Below, piece by piece: positions 43,986-52,683 of a stretch of 64,000 bases of DNA. Source of the stretch: Pelomonas paludis (GTDB lineage: Bacteria > Pseudomonadota > Gammaproteobacteria > Burkholderiales > Burkholderiaceae_C); assembly GCF_039872745.1 (NCBI RefSeq), contig NZ_JBDPZD010000002.1, positions 682,001 through 746,000 of the forward strand, in the 5' to 3' direction. Each line of letters opens with the position of its first letter. Position 1 is the stretch's first letter. The notes under the pieces were generated by a model. That model saw only the letters and a program-made list of their open reading frames with translations, searched no databases and was not told where the DNA came from. The position numbers and the translations under genes are program-made.

Positions 43986-45299
43986 TCAGGCTTCCCGTAG
44001 CGCCTCCGTCACCGGCATGCGCGCGGCGCGCACGGCGGGGAAGAGGCCGCCGATGAAGCCGATGGCGAGCGACCACTTGACCCCCGTCCAGATGAGCGCG
44101 GGCGAGACGAGCAGCTCGAAGCTGAGCTTGCCCACCGAGCCGGCGGCCATGGTGGAGGCGCCCTTGCCGTTGAACAGCAGCCAGGCAATCAAGGCACCGA
44201 GCAGGCCCCCAAGCAGGGCCAGCAGCAGGGTCTCGATCATCACGGCCACCACCACCGGGGCGCCCTGGAAGCCGATGGCGCGGAGCGTGGCGATCTCGCG
44301 GGCCCGGGCGGCCACGGCGGCAAACATGGTGTTGAGCGCGCCGAAGGTGGCGCCAATGGCCATGATGGTGCCAATGGTGATGCCCACCACGGTGATGACC
44401 TGGGCCATGCGCTCGGACTGCTTGGCGAAGAACTCGACCGTGGTCATCACATCGATCTTGAGCTGCGGGTTGGCCGCCAGCTCGCTCTTGAGGCTCTCGA
44501 TGGCCTTGGCGCTCGTGAGCCGCGCGGTGATGGAGTTGCGGCTGCTGCCGCGCCGGTAGGCATCGGCCAGTGTGGCGGCATCGCCCCAGATCTCGGACTC
44601 CATCGCGTCGCCCGAGCTGAAGACGCCCACCACGGTCCAGGGCTGGGTGCCGAGCTTGACTTCGCGGCCTGGCACCAGGCCCTCAAACTGCCGTGCCGCG
44701 CCCTTGCCGGCGACCAGCTCGCGCAGGCCCGGCGTGGGCATGCGGCCCTCGATGATCTTGGCCTGGGTACGCACCTCGAAGGTCTTGGCGCTGATGCCGC
44801 GGATCTGCACGCTGCCGGTGTCGTCCTCGCCCTTGCCACCCGCCAGGGGCAGGGTCACGGCGAACACGCCTTCGGCGGTGGCCAGGGGCTCGCCCTTGGC
44901 GTCTCGCGCAATGGCGGCGGCTTGCTGAATCTGGACGATCTCTTCCTGACCCAGCACCGACGAGACCTCGGACGCCGAGCCACCGCGCATGATGATCACG
45001 GTGTCTTCGCCGCCGGTCTGGCGCAGGGTCTGGGTGTAGCCTTCAGCCATGGCCAGCAGGGCCACCAGCACGCCCACCACGCCGGCAATGCCGACCACGA
45101 TGACGGCCGACGAGCCGCGCCGTTGCGCCAGCGTGCTGAGACCCACGCCGGTCACCACCACGGCCTGGCGGCCACGGCGGGTAAGGCCGAGCCACAAGCC
45201 GATGACGACCAGCAGCACCAGCGCGCCCAGCGGCGGCAGCATCACGAAGACGCCCACGCTGACGAGCACGAGAACGATGAGAAGGAGGTTGATGAGCAT
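43986..45299 (-). CDS. ABC transporter permease, MacB/FtsX type (second)
   Basis: The 437-residue protein has two hydrophobic segments at the start (LLLIVLVLVSVGVFVML, LGALVLLVVIGLWLGL), a third near residue 70, then a large periplasmic domain (about 90-285) and three C-terminal spans with AAVAARAREIATLRAIGF, the FtsX signature. It works with the permease just upstream, an ATPase and a periplasmic adaptor, so the system recalls MacAB-type lipoprotein or drug export. GGAGG precedes the ATG by 5 nt. The extra N-terminal span is unusual for the family. Confidence 0.85.
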   Translation of the reverse strand: MLINLLLIVLVLVSVGVFVMLPPLGALVLLVVIGLWLGLTRRGRQAVVVTGVGLSTLAQRRGSSAVIVVGIAGVVGVLVALLAMAEGYTQTLRQTGGEDTVIIMRGGSASEVSSVLGQEEIVQIQQAAAIARDAKGEPLATAEGVFAVTLPLAGGKGEDDTGSVQIRGISAKTFEVRTQAKIIEGRMPTPGLRELVAGKGAARQFEGLVPGREVKLGTQPWTVVGVFSSGDAMESEIWGDAATLADAYRRGSSRNSITARLTSAKAIESLKSELAANPQLKIDVMTTVEFFAKQSERMAQVITVVGITIGTIMAIGATFGALNTMFAAVAARAREIATLRAIGFQGAPVVVAVMIETLLLALLGGLLGALIAWLLFNGKGASTMAAGSVGKLSFELLVSPALIWTGVKWSLAIGFIGGLFPAVRAARMPVTEALREA

Positions 45300-45309
45300 G
45301 TTGTCCTCC

Positions 45310-46473
45310 TTATCGGCGCAGCGCGTCGACGATGTTGAGACGCATGGCGCTCCAGGCGGGCAATGCGCCCACCAGGGTGCCGATGCCGAGCATCAGCGCG
45401 CCGCCGAGCAGCCAGTTCGAGAGGCCCGGTGACGGCAGGTTCAGCATGCCGCCGCTACCGGCGGACACGATGGGAATGATCAGCGTGGCCAGCCCCAGGC
45501 CGACGACGCCGCCCAGCACCAACAGCAGGATGGATTCGGCCAGCACGGTGGCCAGCACGCCCAGGTCGGTGAAGCCGATGGTCTTGAGCACCGCCAGCTC
45601 GGCCGTGCGCTCGCGCACCGCCTGCATCATGGTGTTGCCGGCCAGCAGCATCAGCGTGAAGAAGACCGCGCCCATGATGGAGCCGACGATGAGCCCGATG
45701 TCGGCCAGTTGCTTGAGCCAGTTGGCCGTGGCGGCCTGCTCGCTTTGCGTGCGGGTCTCGTGGTCGGAGTTGCTGGACAGCGCATCGATGCTCTTGGCCA
45801 CCACATCGGCCTGGTTCACGTCCTTCAGGCGCGACACATACCAGCCCACCTGGCCCTGGTTGTAGGGCGTGGTCTCGTCGAAGTACTTCCAGTGCAGCAG
45901 CACCTGCTGGTCGAAGAAGCCACCGCTCTTCTTGTCCTTGGCACGCAGCACGCCCACGATGTCGAAGGCCCAGTCCTTGCTGCCGGTCTTGTCCGGGAAG
46001 ATCTGCGACTGCAGGGGCAGGCGGTCGCCCACCTTCCAGCCATAGCGCTTCATCAGCGCTTCGCCGACGACGACCCCAGTGCGGGTCTCGTCAAAGGCCT
46101 TGCGCTCAGCGGCCGTGATCTCGATCTCGGGGAAGAGGTCGAGGTAGTTCTCGGACACGGCGAAGGTAAAGACCTGGTTGCGCGCGTCCTGGTAGGCGCC
46201 ACCAAACCAGTTGGAGTGAGCGACCTTCTCCACGCCCGGCAGGGCCTCGATCTGGCTTTGCAGGGCCTTGGGCAGCAGCTGGATGAAGGACAGCTTGGCC
46301 TGGGTCTGCAGGCGCTGGGCGCCATTGGCGCTTTGGCCAGCTTGCGTGAAGGAAGTGCGCACGGCATCCAGCAGGCCAAACAGCAGGAAGGCCGTGATGA
46401 TGGACACGAGCGTGAGCATCGTGCGGGTCTTGCGCCGGAACAGCGCTGCCCAGATGAGGTGGAGGAATTTCAT
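45310..46473 (-). CDS. ABC transporter permease, MacB/FtsX type (first)
   Basis: The 387-residue protein has an N-terminal span (TMLTLVSIITAFLLFGLLDAV), a periplasmic MacB-like domain of about 200 residues and three C-terminal spans with the FtsX motif RERTAELAVLKTIGFTD. GAGGAGG precedes the ATG. It is 10 bp upstream of the second permease and 14 bp after the ATPase gene. Two different permeases suggest a heterodimeric transporter rather than a MacB homodimer. The substrate is unknown. Confidence 0.87.
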   Translation of the reverse strand: MKFLHLIWAALFRRKTRTMLTLVSIITAFLLFGLLDAVRTSFTQAGQSANGAQRLQTQAKLSFIQLLPKALQSQIEALPGVEKVAHSNWFGGAYQDARNQVFTFAVSENYLDLFPEIEITAAERKAFDETRTGVVVGEALMKRYGWKVGDRLPLQSQIFPDKTGSKDWAFDIVGVLRAKDKKSGGFFDQQVLLHWKYFDETTPYNQGQVGWYVSRLKDVNQADVVAKSIDALSSNSDHETRTQSEQAATANWLKQLADIGLIVGSIMGAVFFTLMLLAGNTMMQAVRERTAELAVLKTIGFTDLGVLATVLAESILLLVLGGVVGLGLATLIIPIVSAGSGGMLNLPSPGLSNWLLGGALMLGIGTLVGALPAWSAMRLNIVDALRR

Positions 46474-46487
46474 GGCGGTGCGCCTCC

Positions 46488-47183
46488 TCAGGCGTGTGCA
46501 ACAGCCGAATCACTGACCAAGGCGCCCTTGTCCAGGTGCAGCACGCGCTTGGCATGCGTGGCGGCCTTGGGGTCGTGGGTCACCATCAGGATGGTCTTGC
46601 CGTGCTCGCGGTTGAGCAGCTCCAGCAGGGCCAGCACTTCCTCGGCGGATTGGCGGTCCAGGTCGCCGGTGGGTTCGTCGCAGACCAGCAGGGCCGGGTC
46701 AGACACGATGGCGCGGGCGATGGACACGCGCTGCTGCTGGCCACCCGAGAGCTCGGTCGGCTTGTGGCTGGCGCGGTCTGCCAGGCCCACCAAGGCCAGC
46801 GCGATGGCCGCACGCTTCTTGCGCTCGGCCGCCGAGAGCTTGGTCAGCAGCAGGGGCAGCTCCACATTGCGCTGCGCCGACAGCATGGGCATCAGGTTGT
46901 AGAACTGAAAGATGTAGCCCACCTGCGAGGCGCGCCACTTGGCGAGCGCAGCGGCGCTGAGCTGGTCGATGCGCTGGCCGCCAACATTGATGCTGCCGCC
47001 GGTGGGCTTATCCAGCCCGCCCAGCAGGTTGAGCAGCGTGGTCTTGCCCGAGCCCGAGGGGCCCATCAGCGCCAGGAAGTCGCCGGCCGGCACGTCGAGG
47101 TCCAGCTGGTGCAGCACTTCCACTGTCTGCTTGCCGCGCTGGTAGGCCTTGGAGAGGCTGCGGATTTCGATCAGGTTGCTCAT
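46488..47183 (-). CDS. ABC transporter ATPase, MacB/LolD type
   Basis: The 231-residue protein has Walker A GPSGSGKT (41-48), the Q-loop text YIFQFYNLMP, the signature LSGGQQQR, Walker B LLVCDEPTGDLD and the switch histidine in MVTHDPKA. The pattern ..EPTGDLD.. is usual in the MacB/LolD group. The start is ATG 47183 with AGGAG 9 nt in front; a long frame upstream is only a shadow of the adaptor gene. Confidence 0.92.
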   Translation of the reverse strand: MSNLIEIRSLSKAYQRGKQTVEVLHQLDLDVPAGDFLALMGPSGSGKTTLLNLLGGLDKPTGGSINVGGQRIDQLSAAALAKWRASQVGYIFQFYNLMPMLSAQRNVELPLLLTKLSAAERKKRAAIALALVGLADRASHKPTELSGGQQQRVSIARAIVSDPALLVCDEPTGDLDRQSAEEVLALLELLNREHGKTILMVTHDPKAATHAKRVLHLDKGALVSDSAVAHA

Positions 47184-47217
47184 CGGGGGCGCTCCTAGGA
47201 GGTACGGGCTGGGGTGT

Positions 47218-48486
47218 TCAGTTGCTGGGGCCAACGACGACGGCCATGCCGTCTCGCAGGGTTTCGGGCGGGGTGGCGATGACGGAGTCACCGGCCTTGA
47301 GGCCTTGGGTGACCAGGGTCTTGCCATCGATGGCTTGCGGGGCGGTGGTGACGCTGCGCTGCACGGCACGGCCGTCCTGCACGAGGAAGACCACCTTGTC
47401 GCCCCCGCGCTCGACGATGGCCGTGGGCGCCAGCAGCACACCCACCGGAGGCTTGGGGGCGTCAGCCTTGTTGGCGTCCTTGGTGGCCTTGTCCTGCTTT
47501 TGCAGGAAGGCCACGCGCACGCCCATGTTCGGCACGATGCGAGCGTCCTTCTGGTCCAGGCCCACGCGCACCTTGACGGTGGCCTTGCCACGGTCGGCCG
47601 TGGGGATGACGGCGATCACGTGCGAGGGGATGCGCCAGTCCGGGTAGGCCTGCAACACCGATTCAACCGGCATATTGGGCTGCACCTGGGCGATGTAGGA
47701 CTCGTTGACGTCCACCTCGATTTCGAGCGAATCCATGTCCACGATGGTGCCCACGCCGGTGCGCGTGAAGCCGCCGCCGGCCGACAGCGGCGAGATGATT
47801 TCGCCCACCTGGGCGGCCTTGGCCGTGATGACGCCGCCAAAGGGCGCGCGCACCACGGTGAAGTCGAAGTTGACCTTGGCCTGTGCCAGCTGGGCCTTGC
47901 TGGCCTCGGCCTGCTTGCGGGCTGACTCCAACTGGGCTTTCAGCGTAGCCACGCTGGTGCGTGACTGCTCGGCCACCTGCTTGGTGACCACGCCCTGCCC
48001 GGCCAGCTCGGCGGTGCGCTTGGCATCGGCCTCGACCTGGGCCAATTGCGCCTGCAGCTGGTTGACGTTGGCGGCGGTCACCTCGGTCTGGGCCTGGGCG
48101 GCGTTGAGCGAGGCGCGCAGCGCCGTGTCGTCCAGCCGGGCCATGATCTGGCCGGGCTTGACCACGTCGCCCTCCTCGATCAGCACTTGGGTCAGGGTGC
48201 CAGTGATCTGTGTCGCCACGGTGGCCTGGCGCTTGGCCGTCACGTAGCCGGTGGCCTGCAGCACCGCGCTACCGGCGCGGCCGGCATTGCTGGCGGTGGC
48301 CATCACGGTTTGCACCGGCACGGGGCGGTGGCTCTGCCACCACCAGGCGCCAGCGGCGGCCAGCCCCAGGGCCAGCACGCCCACGCCTGCCCACACCCAC
48401 TTGGGCACGCCCTGGTCCGCGTCCTCGCGGAGATCCTTGTCGATGCGGAGTTGGTTGACGAGTTGCGGGTCGATGATGGGCCTCAC
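47218..48486 (-). CDS. Periplasmic adaptor protein of an ABC efflux system (MacA-like)
   Basis: The 422-residue protein has one N-terminal membrane span (VWAGVGVLALGLAAAGAWWW), a biotinyl-lipoyl-like domain with GTLTQVLIEEGDVVKPGQIMARLDD, a long alpha hairpin (about 115-200, rich in Ala, Gln and Glu) and a beta-barrel part with VRAPFGGVITAKAAQVGEI. It is the first gene of the adaptor-ATPase-permease-permease operon. It would bridge the permeases and an outer-membrane channel coded elsewhere. Confidence 0.9.
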   Translation of the reverse strand: MRPIIDPQLVNQLRIDKDLREDADQGVPKWVWAGVGVLALGLAAAGAWWWQSHRPVPVQTVMATASNAGRAGSAVLQATGYVTAKRQATVATQITGTLTQVLIEEGDVVKPGQIMARLDDTALRASLNAAQAQTEVTAANVNQLQAQLAQVEADAKRTAELAGQGVVTKQVAEQSRTSVATLKAQLESARKQAEASKAQLAQAKVNFDFTVVRAPFGGVITAKAAQVGEIISPLSAGGGFTRTGVGTIVDMDSLEIEVDVNESYIAQVQPNMPVESVLQAYPDWRIPSHVIAVIPTADRGKATVKVRVGLDQKDARIVPNMGVRVAFLQKQDKATKDANKADAPKPPVGVLLAPTAIVERGGDKVVFLVQDGRAVQRSVTTAPQAIDGKTLVTQGLKAGDSVIATPPETLRDGMAVVVGPSN

Positions 48487-48667
48487 TCAGGGTCTGGATG
48501 TCGGGGGTCGGCCTGACGATGACAGCGGCACGACGATTGGCGGCGGATGGTATCGACACGGCGTGTCAGCACAAGCAACGCCGCGACGAGCGACCGCCTG
48601 TGGCGACGAGTGGGACCGGATCGGCGCCAGTGGCGGTAGGACCGAAGGGCTCAGCTTGGCAGGCGCC

Positions 48668-49723
48668 TCAGCCCCGCCGCTCCTCGGCACCACCGGGGTG
48701 CCGGGCAAAGCGGGTGGCATCGCTCCCGTGCACCGGCCCCTCGCTGTCCCAGGGCCAGCCGCCAAAGCGGGTGCGCTGGTAGTCGGCAAACGCGGTGCGG
48801 ATCTCGGCCTCGGTGTTCATCACAAAGGGCCCATGCCGCGCCACCGGCTCGCCAATCGGCCGGCCCTGCAGCACCAGCAGCTCGGCCGGCTGTTGGCCGG
48901 GGTTGGTGAGCAGCAACGGCTGGCTCGCCTCCACTTGCAGCGCCGAGGGTTCGGCCACCGCCTGGCCGGCCGCCGTCAGCGCATCACCGGCAAAGAAGTA
49001 AGCCACCCGCAGGGTCTGCGGCCCGGCAGCCGGCGGCAGGGTGAACTGCGCGCCCGGGTCAAGCTTGAGGGTGAAGATGCCCACATCCGCCCCTTCCTGG
49101 CTGGCCCAGGAGTCGGGCGGGGGCGCCAGCGGCGTCAGACCGTCCAGGCCCGGAAGCTGCCCGGCGACGACGACGACTTCCGTACCCGGCCCGCCCTCGG
49201 GTCCGAAACGTCCGCGCGGGATCGTGTCGGCCCAGAACATGGAGAAGTAAGGCGCGCACATCTTGCTGCGCGCCGGCAGGTTGAGCCAGATCTGGAACAG
49301 CTCCAACGGGTTCTCCGCATCCTCTAGCAGCAGCGGGAACATCTCGGCATGCACGATGCCGCTGCCCGCCGTCAGCCACTGCACGTCGCCCCCGCCAAAG
49401 CGCGCGGCGGCGCCCAGCGAGTCCGAGTGATCGATGCGGCCGGTCCGCACCAGGGTCACCGTCTCGAAGCCCCGATGCGGATGCGCCGGAAAGCCCGGCA
49501 CCTGCTGCCCGTGGTACATGCTCCAGCCATTGAGCCCGCTGAAGTCACTCCCCATCTGCCGCCCGGCGAGCGACGCCGCCGGCCCGAAGCGGCCATCGCC
49601 CTTGGGGTAGTGGTCGTCATGGTGGGCGCAGAAGAGAAAAGGGTCGAGCGTCGGCCAGTGCATGCCGAGCGGGGCGCGGGCGAGGATCATGGTGGGTGAG
49701 TTGGGTGCGAGGTCTTGAGTCAC
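48668..49723 (-). CDS. Pirin family protein
   Basis: The 351-residue protein has the pirin bicupin fold. The metal ligands are in HPHRGFETVT (two His) and further HAEM, a His-Glu pair, after GSGIVHAEMFP. The C-terminal cupin has PQTLRVAYFFAGDAL. Some pirins are quercetinases, others regulate metabolism; the role here is open. The start GTG 49723 is preceded by AGGA at 9 nt and overlaps the last base of the toxin gene. ATG 49690 has no ribosome site. Confidence 0.85.
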   Translation of the reverse strand: MTQDLAPNSPTMILARAPLGMHWPTLDPFLFCAHHDDHYPKGDGRFGPAASLAGRQMGSDFSGLNGWSMYHGQQVPGFPAHPHRGFETVTLVRTGRIDHSDSLGAAARFGGGDVQWLTAGSGIVHAEMFPLLLEDAENPLELFQIWLNLPARSKMCAPYFSMFWADTIPRGRFGPEGGPGTEVVVVAGQLPGLDGLTPLAPPPDSWASQEGADVGIFTLKLDPGAQFTLPPAAGPQTLRVAYFFAGDALTAAGQAVAEPSALQVEASQPLLLTNPGQQPAELLVLQGRPIGEPVARHGPFVMNTEAEIRTAFADYQRTRFGGWPWDSEGPVHGSDATRFARHPGGAEERRG

Positions 49724-50046
49724 TAGCGGTAGTCCTCTTCACGTTGGTGTCGAACGGCGCCCACGACGACGTCGTTGCCGACAATTTCGAACAGCACGAC
49801 ATAACCCGCGCTGCCAAACGGAACGACCAACTCCCGCGTACGGCCATTGCCCAGTTCCGCCTTCCGGCAGGTGAAGGGCGACCAGGACAGCAGCCGCATC
49901 CCCTCAGCAATCGCGTCGAGCGCCCGCTGAGGGATCGTCCAATCAGGCGCGTCACTCGCGAGCTCACGCTCGATGGCGAAGTCCTCCAGGCGCTGAAGGT
50001 CTGCCACTGCCTCGTCGAACAGCGTGACGCTGTAGCGGGACTTCAC
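49723..50046 (-). CDS. ParE/RelE-family toxin
   Basis: The 107-residue protein has the RelE/ParE fold: SVTLFDEAVADLQRLEDF at the start, a middle RALDAIAEGMRLLSWSP, the strand TRELVVPFGSAGYVVLFEIVG and the end VVGAVRHQREEDY, with the arginine and histidine typical of the family. ParE types poison gyrase and RelE types cut mRNA; I cannot tell which. The start is GTG 50046, overlapping the antitoxin stop as GTGA. Confidence 0.85.
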   Translation of the reverse strand: MKSRYSVTLFDEAVADLQRLEDFAIERELASDAPDWTIPQRALDAIAEGMRLLSWSPFTCRKAELGNGRTRELVVPFGSAGYVVLFEIVGNDVVVGAVRHQREEDYR

Positions 50047-50327
50047 CGGCCGGTGCGCTTGGCTGCTCGACGTTTGGCGTCGTCAAGGCGCCCCTGCAAT
50101 CCGGCGAGCACCTCGTCAACCTTGCGGCCGCCGCCTTCTTCCTTCCAACGCGCTATCGCCGCTTCGCCTCGGTTGACAAACTCGGCTTGCGTGCGACGCC
50201 ACGCCGCAGCGGCAACAACCGCCTCCTCGATGAACTGGGTGAGGGACTCGCCTTCACGCAAAACGGCTTCGACTTCGGCCCGAACGTCGGGCTCAACGCG
50301 GATGGGGGGAAAGGTGGCGGAGCGCAT
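50043..50327 (-). CDS. Antitoxin, YlcI/YnfO-like
   Basis: The 94-residue protein starts MRSATFPPIRVEPDVRAEVE, a ribbon-helix-helix DNA-binding part (about 5-45, with EGESLTQFIEEAVVAAA), followed by a charged helix that should wrap the toxin. It precedes the toxin gene with a 4-bp overlap, the usual antitoxin-first order. The complex should repress its own promoter between 50328 and 50400. ATG 50327 is chosen because the frame upstream adds only MLYIRA. Confidence 0.8.
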   Translation of the reverse strand: MRSATFPPIRVEPDVRAEVEAVLREGESLTQFIEEAVVAAAAWRRTQAEFVNRGEAAIARWKEEGGGRKVDEVLAGLQGRLDDAKRRAAKRTGR

Positions 50328-50549
50328 CGCCCGAATGTATAGCAAACGTGCTACACCGACAATCTCCGTCCGAGCTGCCGACGCGCAACCCAGTTGATGC
50401 AGGTCAGGGCGCCCGCCCGAACGCAGGTGGAGGCTGCGGCGAGGAGCGGTAGTTCATGAGCAGCAGCTTCCCGAAATGGTTGAAATGCCAATCCGCACAC
50501 CACACGACAGAGCGTGACATTGGTTTCCCTTGTTCAACTGTGAGCATTC

Positions 50550-51173
50550 ATGGCAGAGAAACTCAATCCAGACGGCTGGCTTGACCTACGGCTGTATCAC
50601 GCGGTCTTTGTCGAGCACATCACCTCCGACATCAAGTTCTGCCTCGAGAACAAGCGAATGGTGGCTGGAGCACAGTTGCTGATGAGCGCCATCGACGTTG
50701 CATCTGGAATCGAGCGCCCGCGCGACAAGCTGGACACGACCCGAGACGACTTCATCTCTTGGGCGGACCGTTACCTAACACTGTCTGGCCCCGAGTACAC
50801 CCTCCGCGGCGTTGACTTGTACGCGGCGCGATGCGGTCTCCTGCACGGCTACACCGCACAGGCCAAGCTGATCAGTCAGGGCAAAGCAGTGATGCTAGGG
50901 TGGCTGGACGACATGATGCCGCCCGTCCGCGCCAATGAGGATCAGTCCCTGGTTCTTGCAAGTCTGGCCGCGCTGTTCGTCGCCTTCAATCACGGGCTGG
51001 CAGACAGCATCAGTCGCATCAACAGAAACGAAGAGCTGGCGGCGCTCGTCAATGAGCGCATGGCTTTCATGTTCCAGGCTTCCGAACTTGACGCGGACCT
51101 GAAGACTTCGTTGCGGCAAACTGCTGAGGACTGGCGCGAGACTTTGAGGGCCAACGAAACCCTCGCGAAATGA
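50550..51173 (+). CDS. Unknown helical protein of lower GC
   Basis: The 207-residue soluble protein is almost wholly helical by pattern. It has LYHAVFVEHITSDIKFCLENK at the start, GAQLLMSAIDVASGI, an internal VDLYAARCGLLHGYT and the end TAEDWRETLRANETLAK. The LLHGY motif is seen in several unassigned proteins that sit near transferred genes. GC is below that of both neighbours. It lies beside a toxin-antitoxin pair, so this small stretch may be acquired DNA. Confidence 0.6.
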   Translation: MAEKLNPDGWLDLRLYHAVFVEHITSDIKFCLENKRMVAGAQLLMSAIDVASGIERPRDKLDTTRDDFISWADRYLTLSGPEYTLRGVDLYAARCGLLHGYTAQAKLISQGKAVMLGWLDDMMPPVRANEDQSLVLASLAALFVAFNHGLADSISRINRNEELAALVNERMAFMFQASELDADLKTSLRQTAEDWRETLRANETLAK

Positions 51174-51259
51174 ATATCGCCGCAGCGAGAGCGGTGCTTT
51201 CCCCTGCTGGTGACGCACGCCCGCCCGACCTCAGCCATCGCCAGAGGCAACATCCCCCC

Positions 51260-52186
51260 ATGCACCGCATCACCGTCATCGACTCCCACACCGGCGGCGA
51301 GCCCACGCGCGTGGTGTTGGCGGGCTTCCCTGATCTTGGACCCGGCTCGCTGGCCGAGCAGCGTGAGCGCCTGGTCACGCAGCACGACCGCTGGCGCCGC
51401 GCCATCATCCTGGAGCCGCGTGGTCATGAGGTGATCGTGGGCGCGCTGCTGCTGCCCCCGCAGGACCCGGCCAACGCGGCGGGCGTGATCTTCTTCAACA
51501 ACGTGGGCGCCATTGGCATGTGTGGCCACGGAACGATTGGATTGGTGGTCACCCTGGCGCACCTGGGGCGCATTGGCCCGGGCGAACATGGCATCGAGAC
51601 GCCGGTGGGCACGGTGCGCGCCACGCTGCATGAGGACGGCTCGGTCAGCGTGCGCAATGTGCTGGCCTGGCAACTGGCGGCCGATGTGCCGGTGGCGCTG
51701 CCGGGCGGCCAGGTCGTGACCGGCGACATCGCCTGGGGCGGCAATTGGTTCTACCTGTGCAGCGACCACGGCCAGGTGCTGGAGCATGCCAACGCCGGCG
51801 CCCTCACCGTCTTTGCGCAGACGCTGAAGGACGCGCTGCATGCCCAAGGCCTGCGCGGCGAAGGTGGCGCGGAGATTGACCACATTGAACTGATCGGGCC
51901 AGACCCGGTGCATGACGCCCGCAACTTCGTGCTCTGCCCCGGCGGCGCCTATGACCGCTCACCTTGCGGCACGGGTACCAGCGCCAAGCTGGCCTGCCTG
52001 GCTGCAAGCGGCAAGCTGGCGCCGGGCGAAACCTGGCACCAGGCCAGCATCACGGGCAGCGTGTTCGAGGGCCACTACGAGCGAGCCGGCGACCGCATCC
52101 TGCCCACGATCAGGGGCACGGCCTTCGTGACGGCGGAGAGCACCCTGCTCATCGACGAGCGGGATGCCCTCGCCTGGGGGCTCTGA
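51260..52186 (+). CDS. 4-hydroxyproline 2-epimerase / proline racemase family
   Basis: The 308-residue protein has the two catalytic cysteines of the proline-racemase fold: C88 in GMCGHGTIG and C236 in DRSPCGTGTSA. The head HRITVIDSHTGGEPTRVV is standard. Both cysteines are present, so it is a racemase or epimerase and not a dehydratase, in which the first Cys is changed. The 4-hydroxyproline epimerase subgroup is the closest by motif. No other hydroxyproline genes are adjacent. The start is ATG 51260. Confidence 0.88.
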   Translation: MHRITVIDSHTGGEPTRVVLAGFPDLGPGSLAEQRERLVTQHDRWRRAIILEPRGHEVIVGALLLPPQDPANAAGVIFFNNVGAIGMCGHGTIGLVVTLAHLGRIGPGEHGIETPVGTVRATLHEDGSVSVRNVLAWQLAADVPVALPGGQVVTGDIAWGGNWFYLCSDHGQVLEHANAGALTVFAQTLKDALHAQGLRGEGGAEIDHIELIGPDPVHDARNFVLCPGGAYDRSPCGTGTSAKLACLAASGKLAPGETWHQASITGSVFEGHYERAGDRILPTIRGTAFVTAESTLLIDERDALAWGL

Positions 52187-52192
52187 AGTCTT

Positions 52193-52558
52193 TCAGTGGC
52201 TGTGCGTCAGCATCGGGCTGCGCTGCACTTCAGGCGCTGCCGGCACAAAGACCCACAGCAGCACATAGAGCAGCACGCCGGTGCCGGCCAGCAGCACGCT
52301 GAGCGTGAAGATCATGCGCCAGACCCAGGCGTCCAGCCCGGTGACGCGGCCGATGCCGGCGCAGACGCCGCCGAGCCAAGACTCGCTACGGATGCGCTGC
52401 AGGCCATTGGCGGCGCTCACGGCGGCCCGGCTGGCGTAGCCCGAAGCGGGGGCGGTACCGGCAATCACCTGCGCCTTTGCACGGCTGAACTCGTCGTCGC
52501 TCAAGGCGCCACGGGCATGAAGGTCGGCCAGTTGCTGGAGTTGTTCGGCGGTGGTCAT
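52193..52558 (-). CDS. PspC domain membrane protein with SHOCT-like start
   Basis: The 121-residue protein begins with a short SHOCT-like part (EQLQQLADLHARGALSDDEFSRAKAQV, 5-31). The PspC domain follows from about residue 58 (SWLGGVCAGIGRVTGLDAWVWRMIF) with a long span TLSVLLAGTGVLLYVLLWVFV. PspC proteins sense or respond to membrane stress. No pspA or pspF gene is near. Confidence 0.87.
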   Translation of the reverse strand: MTTAEQLQQLADLHARGALSDDEFSRAKAQVIAGTAPASGYASRAAVSAANGLQRIRSESWLGGVCAGIGRVTGLDAWVWRMIFTLSVLLAGTGVLLYVLLWVFVPAAPEVQRSPMLTHSH

Positions 52559-52683
52559 GGTGGGCTCCTCGTCAGTGGTGAATCAGTGACTGCAGTGTGG
52601 GCGCCCTGCCCTGCCCTTGCACGCCACTTGCGACGAACCGACCAAAGGCGCGGACAGACGGGCTGCCCGGACCGATGTGATGC

